Of a stretch of DNA of 64,000 nucleotides, positions 35,682-43,323 are shown one piece after another. Both the position numbers and the translations under genes were made by a program. Source of the stretch: Mycobacteriaceae bacterium (GTDB lineage: Bacteria > Actinomycetota > Actinomycetes > Mycobacteriales > Mycobacteriaceae); assembly GCA_019245755.1 (NCBI GenBank), contig JAFARC010000066.1:245090-309089 (forward strand), in the 5' to 3' direction. The notes beneath the pieces are model-generated. The model saw nothing but the letters and a program-made list of their open reading frames with translations, was not told the origin of the DNA and did no database searches. The first letter of the stretch is position 1, and each line of letters starts with the position of its first letter.

Positions 35682-37195
35682 GACTGCCTCTCATCCTCAC
35701 CGTCGAGGTGCCGTTTGAGCACCTTTCCCGTCGGGTTCCTCGGTAACGCGTCGAGGAAACGGACATCGCGTGGAACCTTGAACCGCGCCAGTCGGCCCTT
35801 GACGTAGTCCTTGACGTCTTGCTCGGTGAGCGAGGCGCCCTGGCGCAGCACGACGAAGCTGCGCAGCCGCTGCCCGTACGCGTCGTCGCTGACGCCCACG
35901 ACGGCGGCCTCGGCGATGGCGGGGTGGGCGAGCAGGGTCTGCTCCAGCTCGCCGGGGAAGACGTTTTCGCCTCCGGAGACGATCATCTCGTCGTCGCGGC
36001 CGTCGATGAACAGCCTGCCGACGTCGTCGAAGTGACCGAGGTCGCCGCTGGACATCAGCCCGTGCAGCGATTCTTTGGTGCCGCCGCCGGTGTATCCCTC
36101 GAATTGGACGCTGTTGCCGACGAAGATTCGGCCGGTGGTGCCGACGGGCACCTCCTGATCGTCGTCGTCGAAGACTTTGACCACCGCGCCGCGCACCACC
36201 GTGCCGACACAGCCGGGCTCGTCAGCCAGGTCCCGGGGGGTGGCGATGGTCGCGTAGGCAACTTCTGTGGATCCGTACAAGTTATAAATAACGGGACCGA
36301 ACGTGTTCATCGCGCGGGCGCACAGCTCCGGTCCCAGCTGCGATCCGGACACGAAGATGATCCGCAGCGCCGAAAGGTCACGGCTGTCGAACGCCTCAGC
36401 TCCGAGGTCCAGCATGCGCTGCAACATGATTGGGACTGCGGTCATCGTCGTGGCGCGGTGCCGGGCGAGGCTGTCGAGTGTGCGCTGCGGGTCGAACCTG
36501 CGGCGCAGCACGAGCGTGGAGCCCATGATCATGGTGATCATGGCGTGGCCGAAACCCAGTGAATGAAACATCGGCGCGCAGCATTCGGTCACTTCCCGGG
36601 CCCGGAAAGGCACCTTGCCGAGCAGCCCGCCGAGCGGAACCAGCGACCATGGTTGCGAGCGGGTGGCGCCTTTGGGGGTTCCGGTGGTGCCGCTGGTCAG
36701 GATCACGATTTTGGACGTGACCCTGGGTGCGGGCGGAGTTGAGGGATCGCCGTGCGCGATGGCCGCGTCGAGGGTGTCAGCTGCGGGCGAGTCGGTCCAG
36801 GCCCGCATCCGCCCGTGCCGCGGCTCGATGCCGGCGACCGCATCGGCGTATTCGTCGTCGTACACCAGAAGGTCGGCACCCTCCCGCTCGACGACTTCTT
36901 CGAGCTGCCCGCTGCCGAAGTCGGTGTTGAGCAGCAGGATCCGCGCTCCGCTTTTGGCGGCGGCGAAGAAGGCGTCGAGGAATCCCCGGTGGTTGCGCAC
37001 TAAAATGGCCACACCGGCGCAGGCCGCAAGTCCGCGGTGCCGCCATTCGTTGGCCAGCGCGTTCGAGCGCGCGTCGAGCTCGCCGAAGGTCACGGGGCCG
37101 CGCTCGTCGATCACCGCGGTGTCTTCCGGGTCGCAGATGGCGGCGATCCGTACCAGAGCGCCCATCTCGCCGTAGTCGCGCACCGCGCGCAGCAC
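35678..37195 (-). CDS. FadD-type acyl-CoA synthetase (FadD12-like)
   Basis: A fatty-acid CoA ligase with all adenylation motifs: ILTSGTTGTPKGA (A3), YNLYGSTEVAYATIA (A5), MSSGDLGHFDD (A7) and PRNPTGKVLKRHL with the catalytic Lys. The listed start is the first GTG (37195, 505 residues), but it has no ribosome site. Coding-like sequence in the same frame continues about 39 codons upstream (IAIRGLSQLPSRIGDEAWSL), as in FadD12-like proteins, to a GGGGAGGA followed by ATC instead of ATG at 37312 or 37306. The true start is therefore probably further upstream at a non-canonical or mutated codon. The stop overlaps the aldolase start by 4 bases. Confidence 0.85.
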   Translation of the reverse strand: MLRAVRDYGEMGALVRIAAICDPEDTAVIDERGPVTFGELDARSNALANEWRHRGLAACAGVAILVRNHRGFLDAFFAAAKSGARILLLNTDFGSGQLEEVVEREGADLLVYDDEYADAVAGIEPRHGRMRAWTDSPAADTLDAAIAHGDPSTPPAPRVTSKIVILTSGTTGTPKGATRSQPWSLVPLGGLLGKVPFRAREVTECCAPMFHSLGFGHAMITMIMGSTLVLRRRFDPQRTLDSLARHRATTMTAVPIMLQRMLDLGAEAFDSRDLSALRIIFVSGSQLGPELCARAMNTFGPVIYNLYGSTEVAYATIATPRDLADEPGCVGTVVRGAVVKVFDDDDQEVPVGTTGRIFVGNSVQFEGYTGGGTKESLHGLMSSGDLGHFDDVGRLFIDGRDDEMIVSGGENVFPGELEQTLLAHPAIAEAAVVGVSDDAYGQRLRSFVVLRQGASLTEQDVKDYVKGRLARFKVPRDVRFLDALPRNPTGKVLKRHLDGEDERQS

Positions 37196-37361
37196 GCGGG
37201 CGATCTGGCGGGGCGACTGGGGCCGCAGAACACCGGCGCGGGCGATTTTGAGAAGCGACCACGCCTCGTCGCCGATGCGCGACGGCAGCTGGGATAAACC
37301 CCGGATGGCGATGCTTCCTCCCCAAGGAGGCGACGGACGTGAGTTGGTGGCTATAGGTCTA

Positions 37362-38033
37362 TCACCCTCCGCGGATGGCCGACACCGAGTCGGTCAGCAG
37401 CCGGCGCGCTTGGCGTAGGTTGACCGGGACTGGCGGCCGGTTCGGCGCCATCAACGGGTTGGCGGCGACGAGCACGAGGCAGTTGCCCAGATATGCGGTG
37501 TAGTTGTACAGCTCGCCGGAGTGGTTCTGCCCCCCGAGCGTGGCTTCGAGCACCCGGTGGGTGCCCAGGGTCTGTGCGGCGGGGATGTGGGGGGCGTCGA
37601 TGACGTCGATGACGCCCTTCACACTTCGGCCGGTGAACGCGATGTGCTTGCAGTTGTCGCTGACCGCCTCGAAGGGGACCTGTGCCGAGGTCTCCACCGC
37701 TACCGTCAGGAAGCGGTTGTTGTCACCTTCGGCGGACACGCTGGCCATCTTTCCCGTGAGGCCTGGCGGGAGTGTTTGACCCGATGCGTATTTCGAACAG
37801 TCGGCGGGATCGAAGGTCATATCCGGCGGGAGTTTCGGAGCTGTGAGCAGCCGAGGGTCAATGGCGGCGGGACCGCTGGTGACGACCCTGTACTGTGGGC
37901 CGAAGGTCGACTTGACCGCGAAGATCTTGTTGATGTCGATGTGTCGGTTCAGCATCGAGCTGTCCAAGCATGCGGTCGAGACCACCAACGTGGCGGCGCA
38001 TACCACGCCGACGGACATTCTTCCGATCGACAT
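37362..38033 (-). CDS. DUF5642 family lipoprotein, copy 2
   Basis: A 223-residue predicted lipoprotein: MSIGRMSVGVVCAATLVVSTAC gives a signal peptide with a lipobox Cys at residue 22. The mature part has the same motif blocks as the 20862-21521 protein (KSTFGPQYRVV, TFDPADCSKYASGQTLPPG, GVIDVIDAPHI and the C-terminal YLGNCLVLVAANPL). The two copies are roughly half identical by eye and 16 kb apart. It lies just upstream of the FadD-like gene on the same strand, with about 165 bases to the first canonical start, so co-transcription is possible. Function unknown; cell-envelope location inferred. Confidence 0.8.
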   Translation of the reverse strand: MSIGRMSVGVVCAATLVVSTACLDSSMLNRHIDINKIFAVKSTFGPQYRVVTSGPAAIDPRLLTAPKLPPDMTFDPADCSKYASGQTLPPGLTGKMASVSAEGDNNRFLTVAVETSAQVPFEAVSDNCKHIAFTGRSVKGVIDVIDAPHIPAAQTLGTHRVLEATLGGQNHSGELYNYTAYLGNCLVLVAANPLMAPNRPPVPVNLRQARRLLTDSVSAIRGG

Positions 38034-38133
38034 CTGCGCAATGTACCCAATTCTGCCGGGCCGGCCCCACACCGTGGCAGATAGCGCGGTTGGTTAGGCA
38101 GCGCGGTCAGCCGACCGACGCGGCGAGCGCTAC

Positions 38134-39906
38134 TTACTTACCTGCACTGGCGGCTTTCGTCAGTCCACCGAGTGCCGACTTGATCGAACTGGCCACCCCG
38201 GAGATAGCGGTCCCGATCGGGTTCGTGACAGCGGGTTGCGACCCGGTCGTCGAGCTGGTTCCCGACTCCGAGCCCGGCGTCCACCACGGCGAGGGTCGCG
38301 ACACGTTCAGTTTCGGTCCTGATTTGGTGTCGCTGGAATCTTTGTCCGTGGACGGCTGCACTTGTGGCGAGGTGTCTGGCGCGCTCACCGGGACCACATC
38401 GTTGTGGGCATCGTTCCGCGGCGCCGTCCCCTGGTCGGAATCCGTTCCCTCCGAATCCTGCACCTTGTGGGCTGTCACGATTTGCGTAGCCGGCGTGGTG
38501 GTCGACGATGCCGACGGGTCATTCGGCGACGAAACGACGGCAGGCACGACGTGGCTTGGTCCAGTCGGGCTTTGGCCGGTCGCCGGCGCGAGATCCGCCA
38601 GCGCGCTCATCGGATTCAACAGTGACGGGATGCTCACCGGTAGCCCAGCGTTCAAAATGCCGGTCAGCTGGCTGAACGATGTGATGTCCGCGAGCAGCGT
38701 CGTCGGGTTGAGGAGCGCCAGGAAGCCACCCCCGGGCGAACCGAACAGCACCGGAATCGTCGGCGTTGTGCCCGGCGTCGGGGTGCTGAGCACGGGCGTC
38801 GGCGGGCCACCGACGCCGAATGGTCCAGGCCTGACGGTTCCGAACGGACGAGTCCCCGTGAAGTCGCTGATGCCGTTGTCCAGTCCGGTCGGAATCGCGG
38901 TGAGCAGGTTGGTGCCGAACGTGACCGGGTTGGGGAAGTACAGCGGATTGAACGGAGTCGGTACACCGGGGGAGGTAGTGCGGTCGTACGCCGACTCCAC
39001 GATCACGCGCAACGGCGGATCCAGCGTGTCGGCCAGCGGGAACCCGATGACCGGGATGGACTCCAGCGGCATCAGCAGCGGCAACGGGTAGGTGGCGATC
39101 ATGTAGTACTGCGTGTCGCCGTAGGTGCCCTGGTTGATCACATCGGGACCGCTCGGAGTGACGTTGGGGTACTGGCCGTGCAGGTAGAAGAAGCCCATGG
39201 CGGCGTTGGCGTCGGCGACGACATTGAGCGGATTCTCCGGGGCGTCGGCAACGCCGTCGTATTGCCGGGCAACGTCGTAAGTGGTGATGCCGGTTGAGCC
39301 TGCCGTCTGAGTCGGTGTGGCGCCGCTGAACGTCACGCCCAGGATGGGAATGGTCCCGAAAGCCACGCCCCGCTCGAGGATCCCGCCGTTGGGCCTGTTC
39401 GGGTTCGCGACCAGCACGAATGTGGGCGCCACAGCGGTCGGATTGCTCGGATACGCCTGGTTGTAGTCGCGCTTGTATTGCGTGACTACCGTCGCACCCT
39501 GCGAATAACCCCACACAACGTCCCCGGTCTCGGTCGACGAAACGGGTCTGCTCGACTCGAGCGAGGCCACACCCGCGGCGACCGACTGGTCGTAGGTCGG
39601 GGAGAATATGTAGCCAGGCGGTGTGATCGGCCAAAAGCTCGCCGGATAGGGGACTAGGTAATACGGGTAGGGCGTGGTTAGTGGCGTGGGAGCCGGAGCG
39701 CCGACCGCGTGGTCGTAGTTGTATGCGAACTGCGGGTACGCCGAGTCCGGTATCTGGTTGAAGGCGCTGTTGGTGCCCTTCACGATATATACGGTTCCCG
39801 CGGCCATCAGCGCGACAAGCGACGTCATGGTCTGACCGATAACCAGCAGAACCGCAGCAAAAATCGCTACCAATGCAACAAGCATCACGCGGGCAGCTCG
39901 GCGCAT
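38134..39906 (-). CDS. PE-PPE domain serine hydrolase without PE/PPE module
   Basis: A 590-residue exported or membrane-anchored protein. Residues 8-36 form a hydrophobic signal anchor, and a PE-PPE (alpha/beta serine hydrolase) domain spans about 55-290 with the nucleophile Ser136 in WGYSQGATV. The remaining 300 residues are Pro/Thr/Ser-rich (TPTPGTTPTIPVLF, DTSPQVQPSTDKDSSDTKSG) and look unstructured, perhaps cell-wall spanning or O-glycosylated. No N-terminal PE or PPE domain is present, as in the stand-alone PE-PPE-domain proteins of mycobacteria. The ATG at 39906 has a GGGGGAGGG ribosome site; upstream the frame stays open for about 280 codons, but without coding features. Confidence 0.82.
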   Translation of the reverse strand: MRRAARVMLVALVAIFAAVLLVIGQTMTSLVALMAAGTVYIVKGTNSAFNQIPDSAYPQFAYNYDHAVGAPAPTPLTTPYPYYLVPYPASFWPITPPGYIFSPTYDQSVAAGVASLESSRPVSSTETGDVVWGYSQGATVVTQYKRDYNQAYPSNPTAVAPTFVLVANPNRPNGGILERGVAFGTIPILGVTFSGATPTQTAGSTGITTYDVARQYDGVADAPENPLNVVADANAAMGFFYLHGQYPNVTPSGPDVINQGTYGDTQYYMIATYPLPLLMPLESIPVIGFPLADTLDPPLRVIVESAYDRTTSPGVPTPFNPLYFPNPVTFGTNLLTAIPTGLDNGISDFTGTRPFGTVRPGPFGVGGPPTPVLSTPTPGTTPTIPVLFGSPGGGFLALLNPTTLLADITSFSQLTGILNAGLPVSIPSLLNPMSALADLAPATGQSPTGPSHVVPAVVSSPNDPSASSTTTPATQIVTAHKVQDSEGTDSDQGTAPRNDAHNDVVPVSAPDTSPQVQPSTDKDSSDTKSGPKLNVSRPSPWWTPGSESGTSSTTGSQPAVTNPIGTAISGVASSIKSALGGLTKAASAGK

Positions 39907-40324
39907 GTGACCCTCCCCCCAGAGCGGTATTGAAGTTTGAAATTGTCCGCGAGGAACCGACGAATCTCCCCGACTCGCGATAGCCACATCCTGCCGCACG
40001 ATGTGACCGTTCGGTAGTGAAATCCCCAAGTTGACCCAGCGAAGATTGATGTCGAAAGCAAGCATTTCTGGACGACCGGTCGGATCGTTTTCGAAGTCAA
40101 CGACTTCGAAGGTATAACCGCAGCTGAGGGCCGGCGTCACCGCGCCATTGCTCCGGTGCCGAAGCCGGCGCCAAGCCCGCCGCGCCGCAAAGCCACCGCA
40201 CTGTGAGCGCTCCCAGTGAACCGCTTGACCGACCACCGGTGGGCCGCAGCGCCGGCTCCGGCCCGCGGACGTGTTCGATTCAACCCTTGTCAGCCGGATC
40301 AGGTCCATCGTTGCGCTGAGCGGT
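39907..40324. other. intergenic region upstream of the PE-PPE protein
   Basis: These 418 bases are more AT-rich than the flanks near 39950-40110 and hold a 9-bp inverted repeat at 40090-40110. The PE-PPE frame stays open through it (for instance ...TFEVVDFENDPTG...), but there is no start codon with a ribosome site and no recognised domain. It probably contains the promoters of the PE-PPE gene. Confidence 0.5.
40090..40110. repeat. 9-bp inverted repeat upstream of the PE-PPE gene
   Basis: TTCGAAGTC and GACTTCGAA are separated by AAC. The perfect dyad lies 184 bases upstream of the PE-PPE gene start and could be an operator or a leader hairpin. Confidence 0.4.
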
Positions 40325-40825
40325 TTAGCGCTCCCGCAGCGCGGGATCGGCCGTCGCATAGCAGCGCGTGTCATTGGTGATGATGAGAACCTCGTGCACC
40401 GCCTTGGGGCTGGTGTCCGGGAATTCGAACAACTGCAACGCCTGACCGGGCTGCACATTGACGGATCGCGCGATGTCATGACCCTGGGTCGTGCGCACCA
40501 GAACGGTGACGTAGTCGGCACCGTGTGCCCAGTAGGCGACCGCGATGCCCGCATCTCCGCCGGCCGCTCCCCAGGTGTCGAAGACCGGGCATGCCGGATT
40601 CCCGTCGGCGTCGGGCATCGCCTGCGGGTTGCTCGCCAAGCCGCTCCCGGTGGAACCACGTGGGTCGGCGACCGACGACGGTGACACGATGATGGCGTTG
40701 GCTGCGGTGTGGATGGGTGCCGACCGCGGCTGGCCGCCACGCCCGGCGCCAATCCCGGTACTGCAGCCGGCGATCAGCGCCACGGCCGCTGCGGCCGCAC
40801 TGACAGCAGGTCCGGCGACTCTCAT
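40325..40825 (-). CDS. small lipoprotein, function unknown
   Basis: A 166-residue predicted lipoprotein. MRVAGPAVSAAAAAVALIAGC is the signal with lipobox LIAGC; the AGGAG ribosome site lies 5 bases from the ATG. The mature domain has a CPVFDTWGAAGGDAGIAVAYW segment and a C-terminal VLIITNDTRCYATADP, so two more cysteines may pair. It resembles no family I recognise. A longer in-frame start (40966) lacks a signal sequence at its N-terminus and was rejected. It is oriented away from the beta-helix gene with divergent promoters between. Confidence 0.65.
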   Translation of the reverse strand: MRVAGPAVSAAAAAVALIAGCSTGIGAGRGGQPRSAPIHTAANAIIVSPSSVADPRGSTGSGLASNPQAMPDADGNPACPVFDTWGAAGGDAGIAVAYWAHGADYVTVLVRTTQGHDIARSVNVQPGQALQLFEFPDTSPKAVHEVLIITNDTRCYATADPALRER

Positions 40826-41051
40826 AGGCTCCTCGCGCGTCGCCCGCGGCGTTGGTTCCGTACCGCTTGGTGGCCCCACGGTTACCCGATTTCCGTCCAC
40901 GCCAATCAGCCCTGCCGTCGGCAGCCGCCACCACGGCTCGGCCGGGTTGCGCCGCTGACTTGACACACACCGGGTGCCCCACCAAGCACCGCTATAAGGT
41001 GCGAAGATCGATTAACTGATTGCCGCCCAACGCGCACGAGGACCGGTACAG

Positions 41052-42671
41052 ATGAATAAGGTGCTTGGGTTGGTCGCCGTGTTTGTGCTCGGCCTTGTGG
41101 GCTGGTGCTCGTCTCCGTCAGCGTCGGAGCCAGCGCTGTTTCCTGCGACCGGCGCACTCCCCGGCGCCCCGGGGTCCTCGTTGGGACGTCGCCCGGCGGC
41201 GCTGCACGCATTCGACCTCCAGGACGGCGCCGGGGATCGGACCGCTGACACCGCGCGAAGCACCCAGGTTTTCCGGCGTGCGCGCTTGCTGAACATCGAC
41301 AACCGAACCCTGGACACCGCGTGGGTGGCGGGCGCTGAAACTGTCGGCGCGGATCGCGGGATTTTGCAAACCCTGCTGCAGCGGCCACTGCAGAATTTGA
41401 CTTTCGACGGCACGCGACTCTCTCAGCTCACCGCGCTGATCGCTACCGCCAAGTCGGCGCACATCCGGGTGATCAGCCGAAAGCTGCAGGCCGACACGGC
41501 GCTGAGCATCACTGGATACAACGTGACCGTCGACTTCTCGGGCGCAGTGATCGAGGCCGGCGCGACGCCTCCGGTCTGGCTGATCAGGCTGGTGCATGCC
41601 CACGACGTCGCGGTGATCAACGCGAGAATCGACGGCGGCACGAATGGGTTACTCATCGATGGTGGGTCGAATATCGCCGTTGACCGCAACGACGTCGGCG
41701 GCCTGACGGAAAACGGCATCGTGGTGACCGGTCGGGCGTCGAACCTGGAGGTCGGAGCCAATCACGTGCATGACCTGAGCCGCGCCGGCATCATGCTCGA
41801 CGGCCCGGTCCGTACAGCATTGCTCGACAACAATGCGATAGATCAGTTGCTCGGTCATTCGAACTGGCATGCCGGCATCCTGCTGACTAGCCGCGGCGGT
41901 GATATCGCAGCCGATCCCAACACGTTTTTTCTCCCCGACGGTTACTGGGTGGTCACGACGCCGCTTGTCCAGCGCCTGCAGAACCCCGACGGGAACGTGA
42001 TCATGGACAACACGATCCGGGACGGCCTATCTTCGGGCATCTACAACGACGGTGCAGTTGCCAACATATTCGTGGGCAACCGGATCGAGGGCAACTCAAA
42101 AGAGGGCATCTGCTTCGACAACGGTGCCACCGCGAATGTGTTCGCCGGTAATCTGGTGGCCGGCAACGGCGGACGCTGGGGCCAGCCGGATACCGATCTG
42201 GCACTCGACTCGGTGCTTGAAGCCGGCCGTGCGCCCGATGGCACGCCGATGGCCAAACTGCCGGGAATCTCGATTGACAACGCCCTGTACAACGAGATTT
42301 ACGGCAACGATGTCATGGGTAACTTCGGCGGCGGTGTGAAGCTGGTACGAACCGGCCTGTTCAACATCCTTGCGCAGAACGTCATCAGCGACAACAACCT
42401 CGGCGGAAACGCGTTTTTTCATTTCTTTGGCATCGAGCTTGGCGCCGCCCCGGCTGACCACCCCGCTGCGGATCTGGATTTCGTTGGGTCATCCGGCAAC
42501 TTCCTCATCGGCAACACAATTCGCGGCGAACATTATGCCGGCATATTCTTCGGCTCCGGTTCGGCGCAGAACGACGTAGTCGATAACCGAATCTCTGGAG
42601 TGCAGGCCTACGCCCTGGAAGCGCCGTCGCGAGCTTCTTTGCTCAGCTCCGGCATCCAAAGGCGCCCATGA
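41052..42671 (+). CDS. exported right-handed parallel beta-helix protein
   Basis: A 539-residue protein with an N-terminal signal (MNKVLGLVAVFVLGLVGWCS, possibly a lipobox Cys) and, from about residue 150 to 520, repeated coils with the pectate-lyase/NosD pattern: NGIVVTGRASNLEVGANHVH, RAGIMLDG, SGIYNDGAVANIFVGNRIEG, NSKEGICFDNGATANVFAGN and AGIFFGSGSAQNDVVDNRIS. This PbH1 architecture is found in polysaccharide lyases, epimerases and hydrolases, and in some surface proteins. The stop codon overlaps the ATG of the SGNH-hydrolase-like gene (ATGA), so both were co-translated, perhaps as a pair acting on an acetylated polysaccharide. Confidence 0.75.
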   Translation: MNKVLGLVAVFVLGLVGWCSSPSASEPALFPATGALPGAPGSSLGRRPAALHAFDLQDGAGDRTADTARSTQVFRRARLLNIDNRTLDTAWVAGAETVGADRGILQTLLQRPLQNLTFDGTRLSQLTALIATAKSAHIRVISRKLQADTALSITGYNVTVDFSGAVIEAGATPPVWLIRLVHAHDVAVINARIDGGTNGLLIDGGSNIAVDRNDVGGLTENGIVVTGRASNLEVGANHVHDLSRAGIMLDGPVRTALLDNNAIDQLLGHSNWHAGILLTSRGGDIAADPNTFFLPDGYWVVTTPLVQRLQNPDGNVIMDNTIRDGLSSGIYNDGAVANIFVGNRIEGNSKEGICFDNGATANVFAGNLVAGNGGRWGQPDTDLALDSVLEAGRAPDGTPMAKLPGISIDNALYNEIYGNDVMGNFGGGVKLVRTGLFNILAQNVISDNNLGGNAFFHFFGIELGAAPADHPAADLDFVGSSGNFLIGNTIRGEHYAGIFFGSGSAQNDVVDNRISGVQAYALEAPSRASLLSSGIQRRP

Positions 42672-43242
42672 TGTCCAGACCACGTCGGCGGGTTTCGGGC
42701 CGAAGAGTCGAGCGGGTGGCTTGCTTGGGCTCGAGCACCACCGCGGCGCGCGGTACCTACAACTGGATCGCCGAGCTAAAGAAACGTCCACAAAGTTGCT
42801 TCCAATTCGTCAATCTCGGCGTAGGCGGTGATTTGTCCTTCAACACCCGCAGCCGGGTCGCCCACGCGATCGAAGCGAGGCCCGACCGTGTGATCGTGCT
42901 CATCGGCGCCAACGATATCCTCGCCAGTGTTTTCCCGACTTCCGTCGCTTCGCAGGGCGGTTCAGGGGACTGTCGCAGGAGCCGTCGGCGCGAGCTTTCC
43001 GGACCAACCTCGTCGATATCACACGACGCCTACGCGACCAGACGAGCGCCAGGATCGCGCTGAGTTCTCTTGCGCCCGTGGGCGAAGACCCCGACTCCGA
43101 TGACCCGACCCAGGCGAGACTCAACGGGTTTTTCGCCGAATACAGCCAGGTGATTCAGGAGGTCGCATCCGATTGCAGCGCCTACTACATCGCGTTGTAC
43201 GAGCGTTTCGTCGAGGCCGTCCAGGGATTTCTCGACACATGA
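42668..43242 (+). pseudogene. SGNH/GDSL hydrolase-like gene, frameshifted
   Basis: The first frame runs MMSRPRRRVSGRRVERVACLG with block I as GSSTT, block II GVGGDLSFN and block III IGANDI, then stops at 43063 after a change of frame at the T4 run 42930-42933. Adding one T restores VFPDFRRFAGRFRGLSQ, SLAPVGEDPDSDDPTQARLNGFF and IALYERFVEAVQGFLDT to a stop at 43242. Block V (DxxH) is missing in either reading, apparently by a deletion between YERF and QGFLD. So the gene is frameshifted and would also lack a catalytic His. The ATG overlaps the beta-helix stop. Confidence 0.75.
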
Positions 43243-43323
43243 GGCCAGCGGCCATGCCGCACGGCGTCCAGAATTCTTTCCGCCCGGGCTGGGAAACTGA
43301 AAAAGCCGCGGTCGTCACTGCCG

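Noticed and set aside
38134..40752. PE-PPE protein of 872 residues starting at 40752
   Set aside because: The first 280 residues are low-complexity and overlap the lipoprotein gene in another frame; a signal anchor and ribosome site fit the ATG at 39906.
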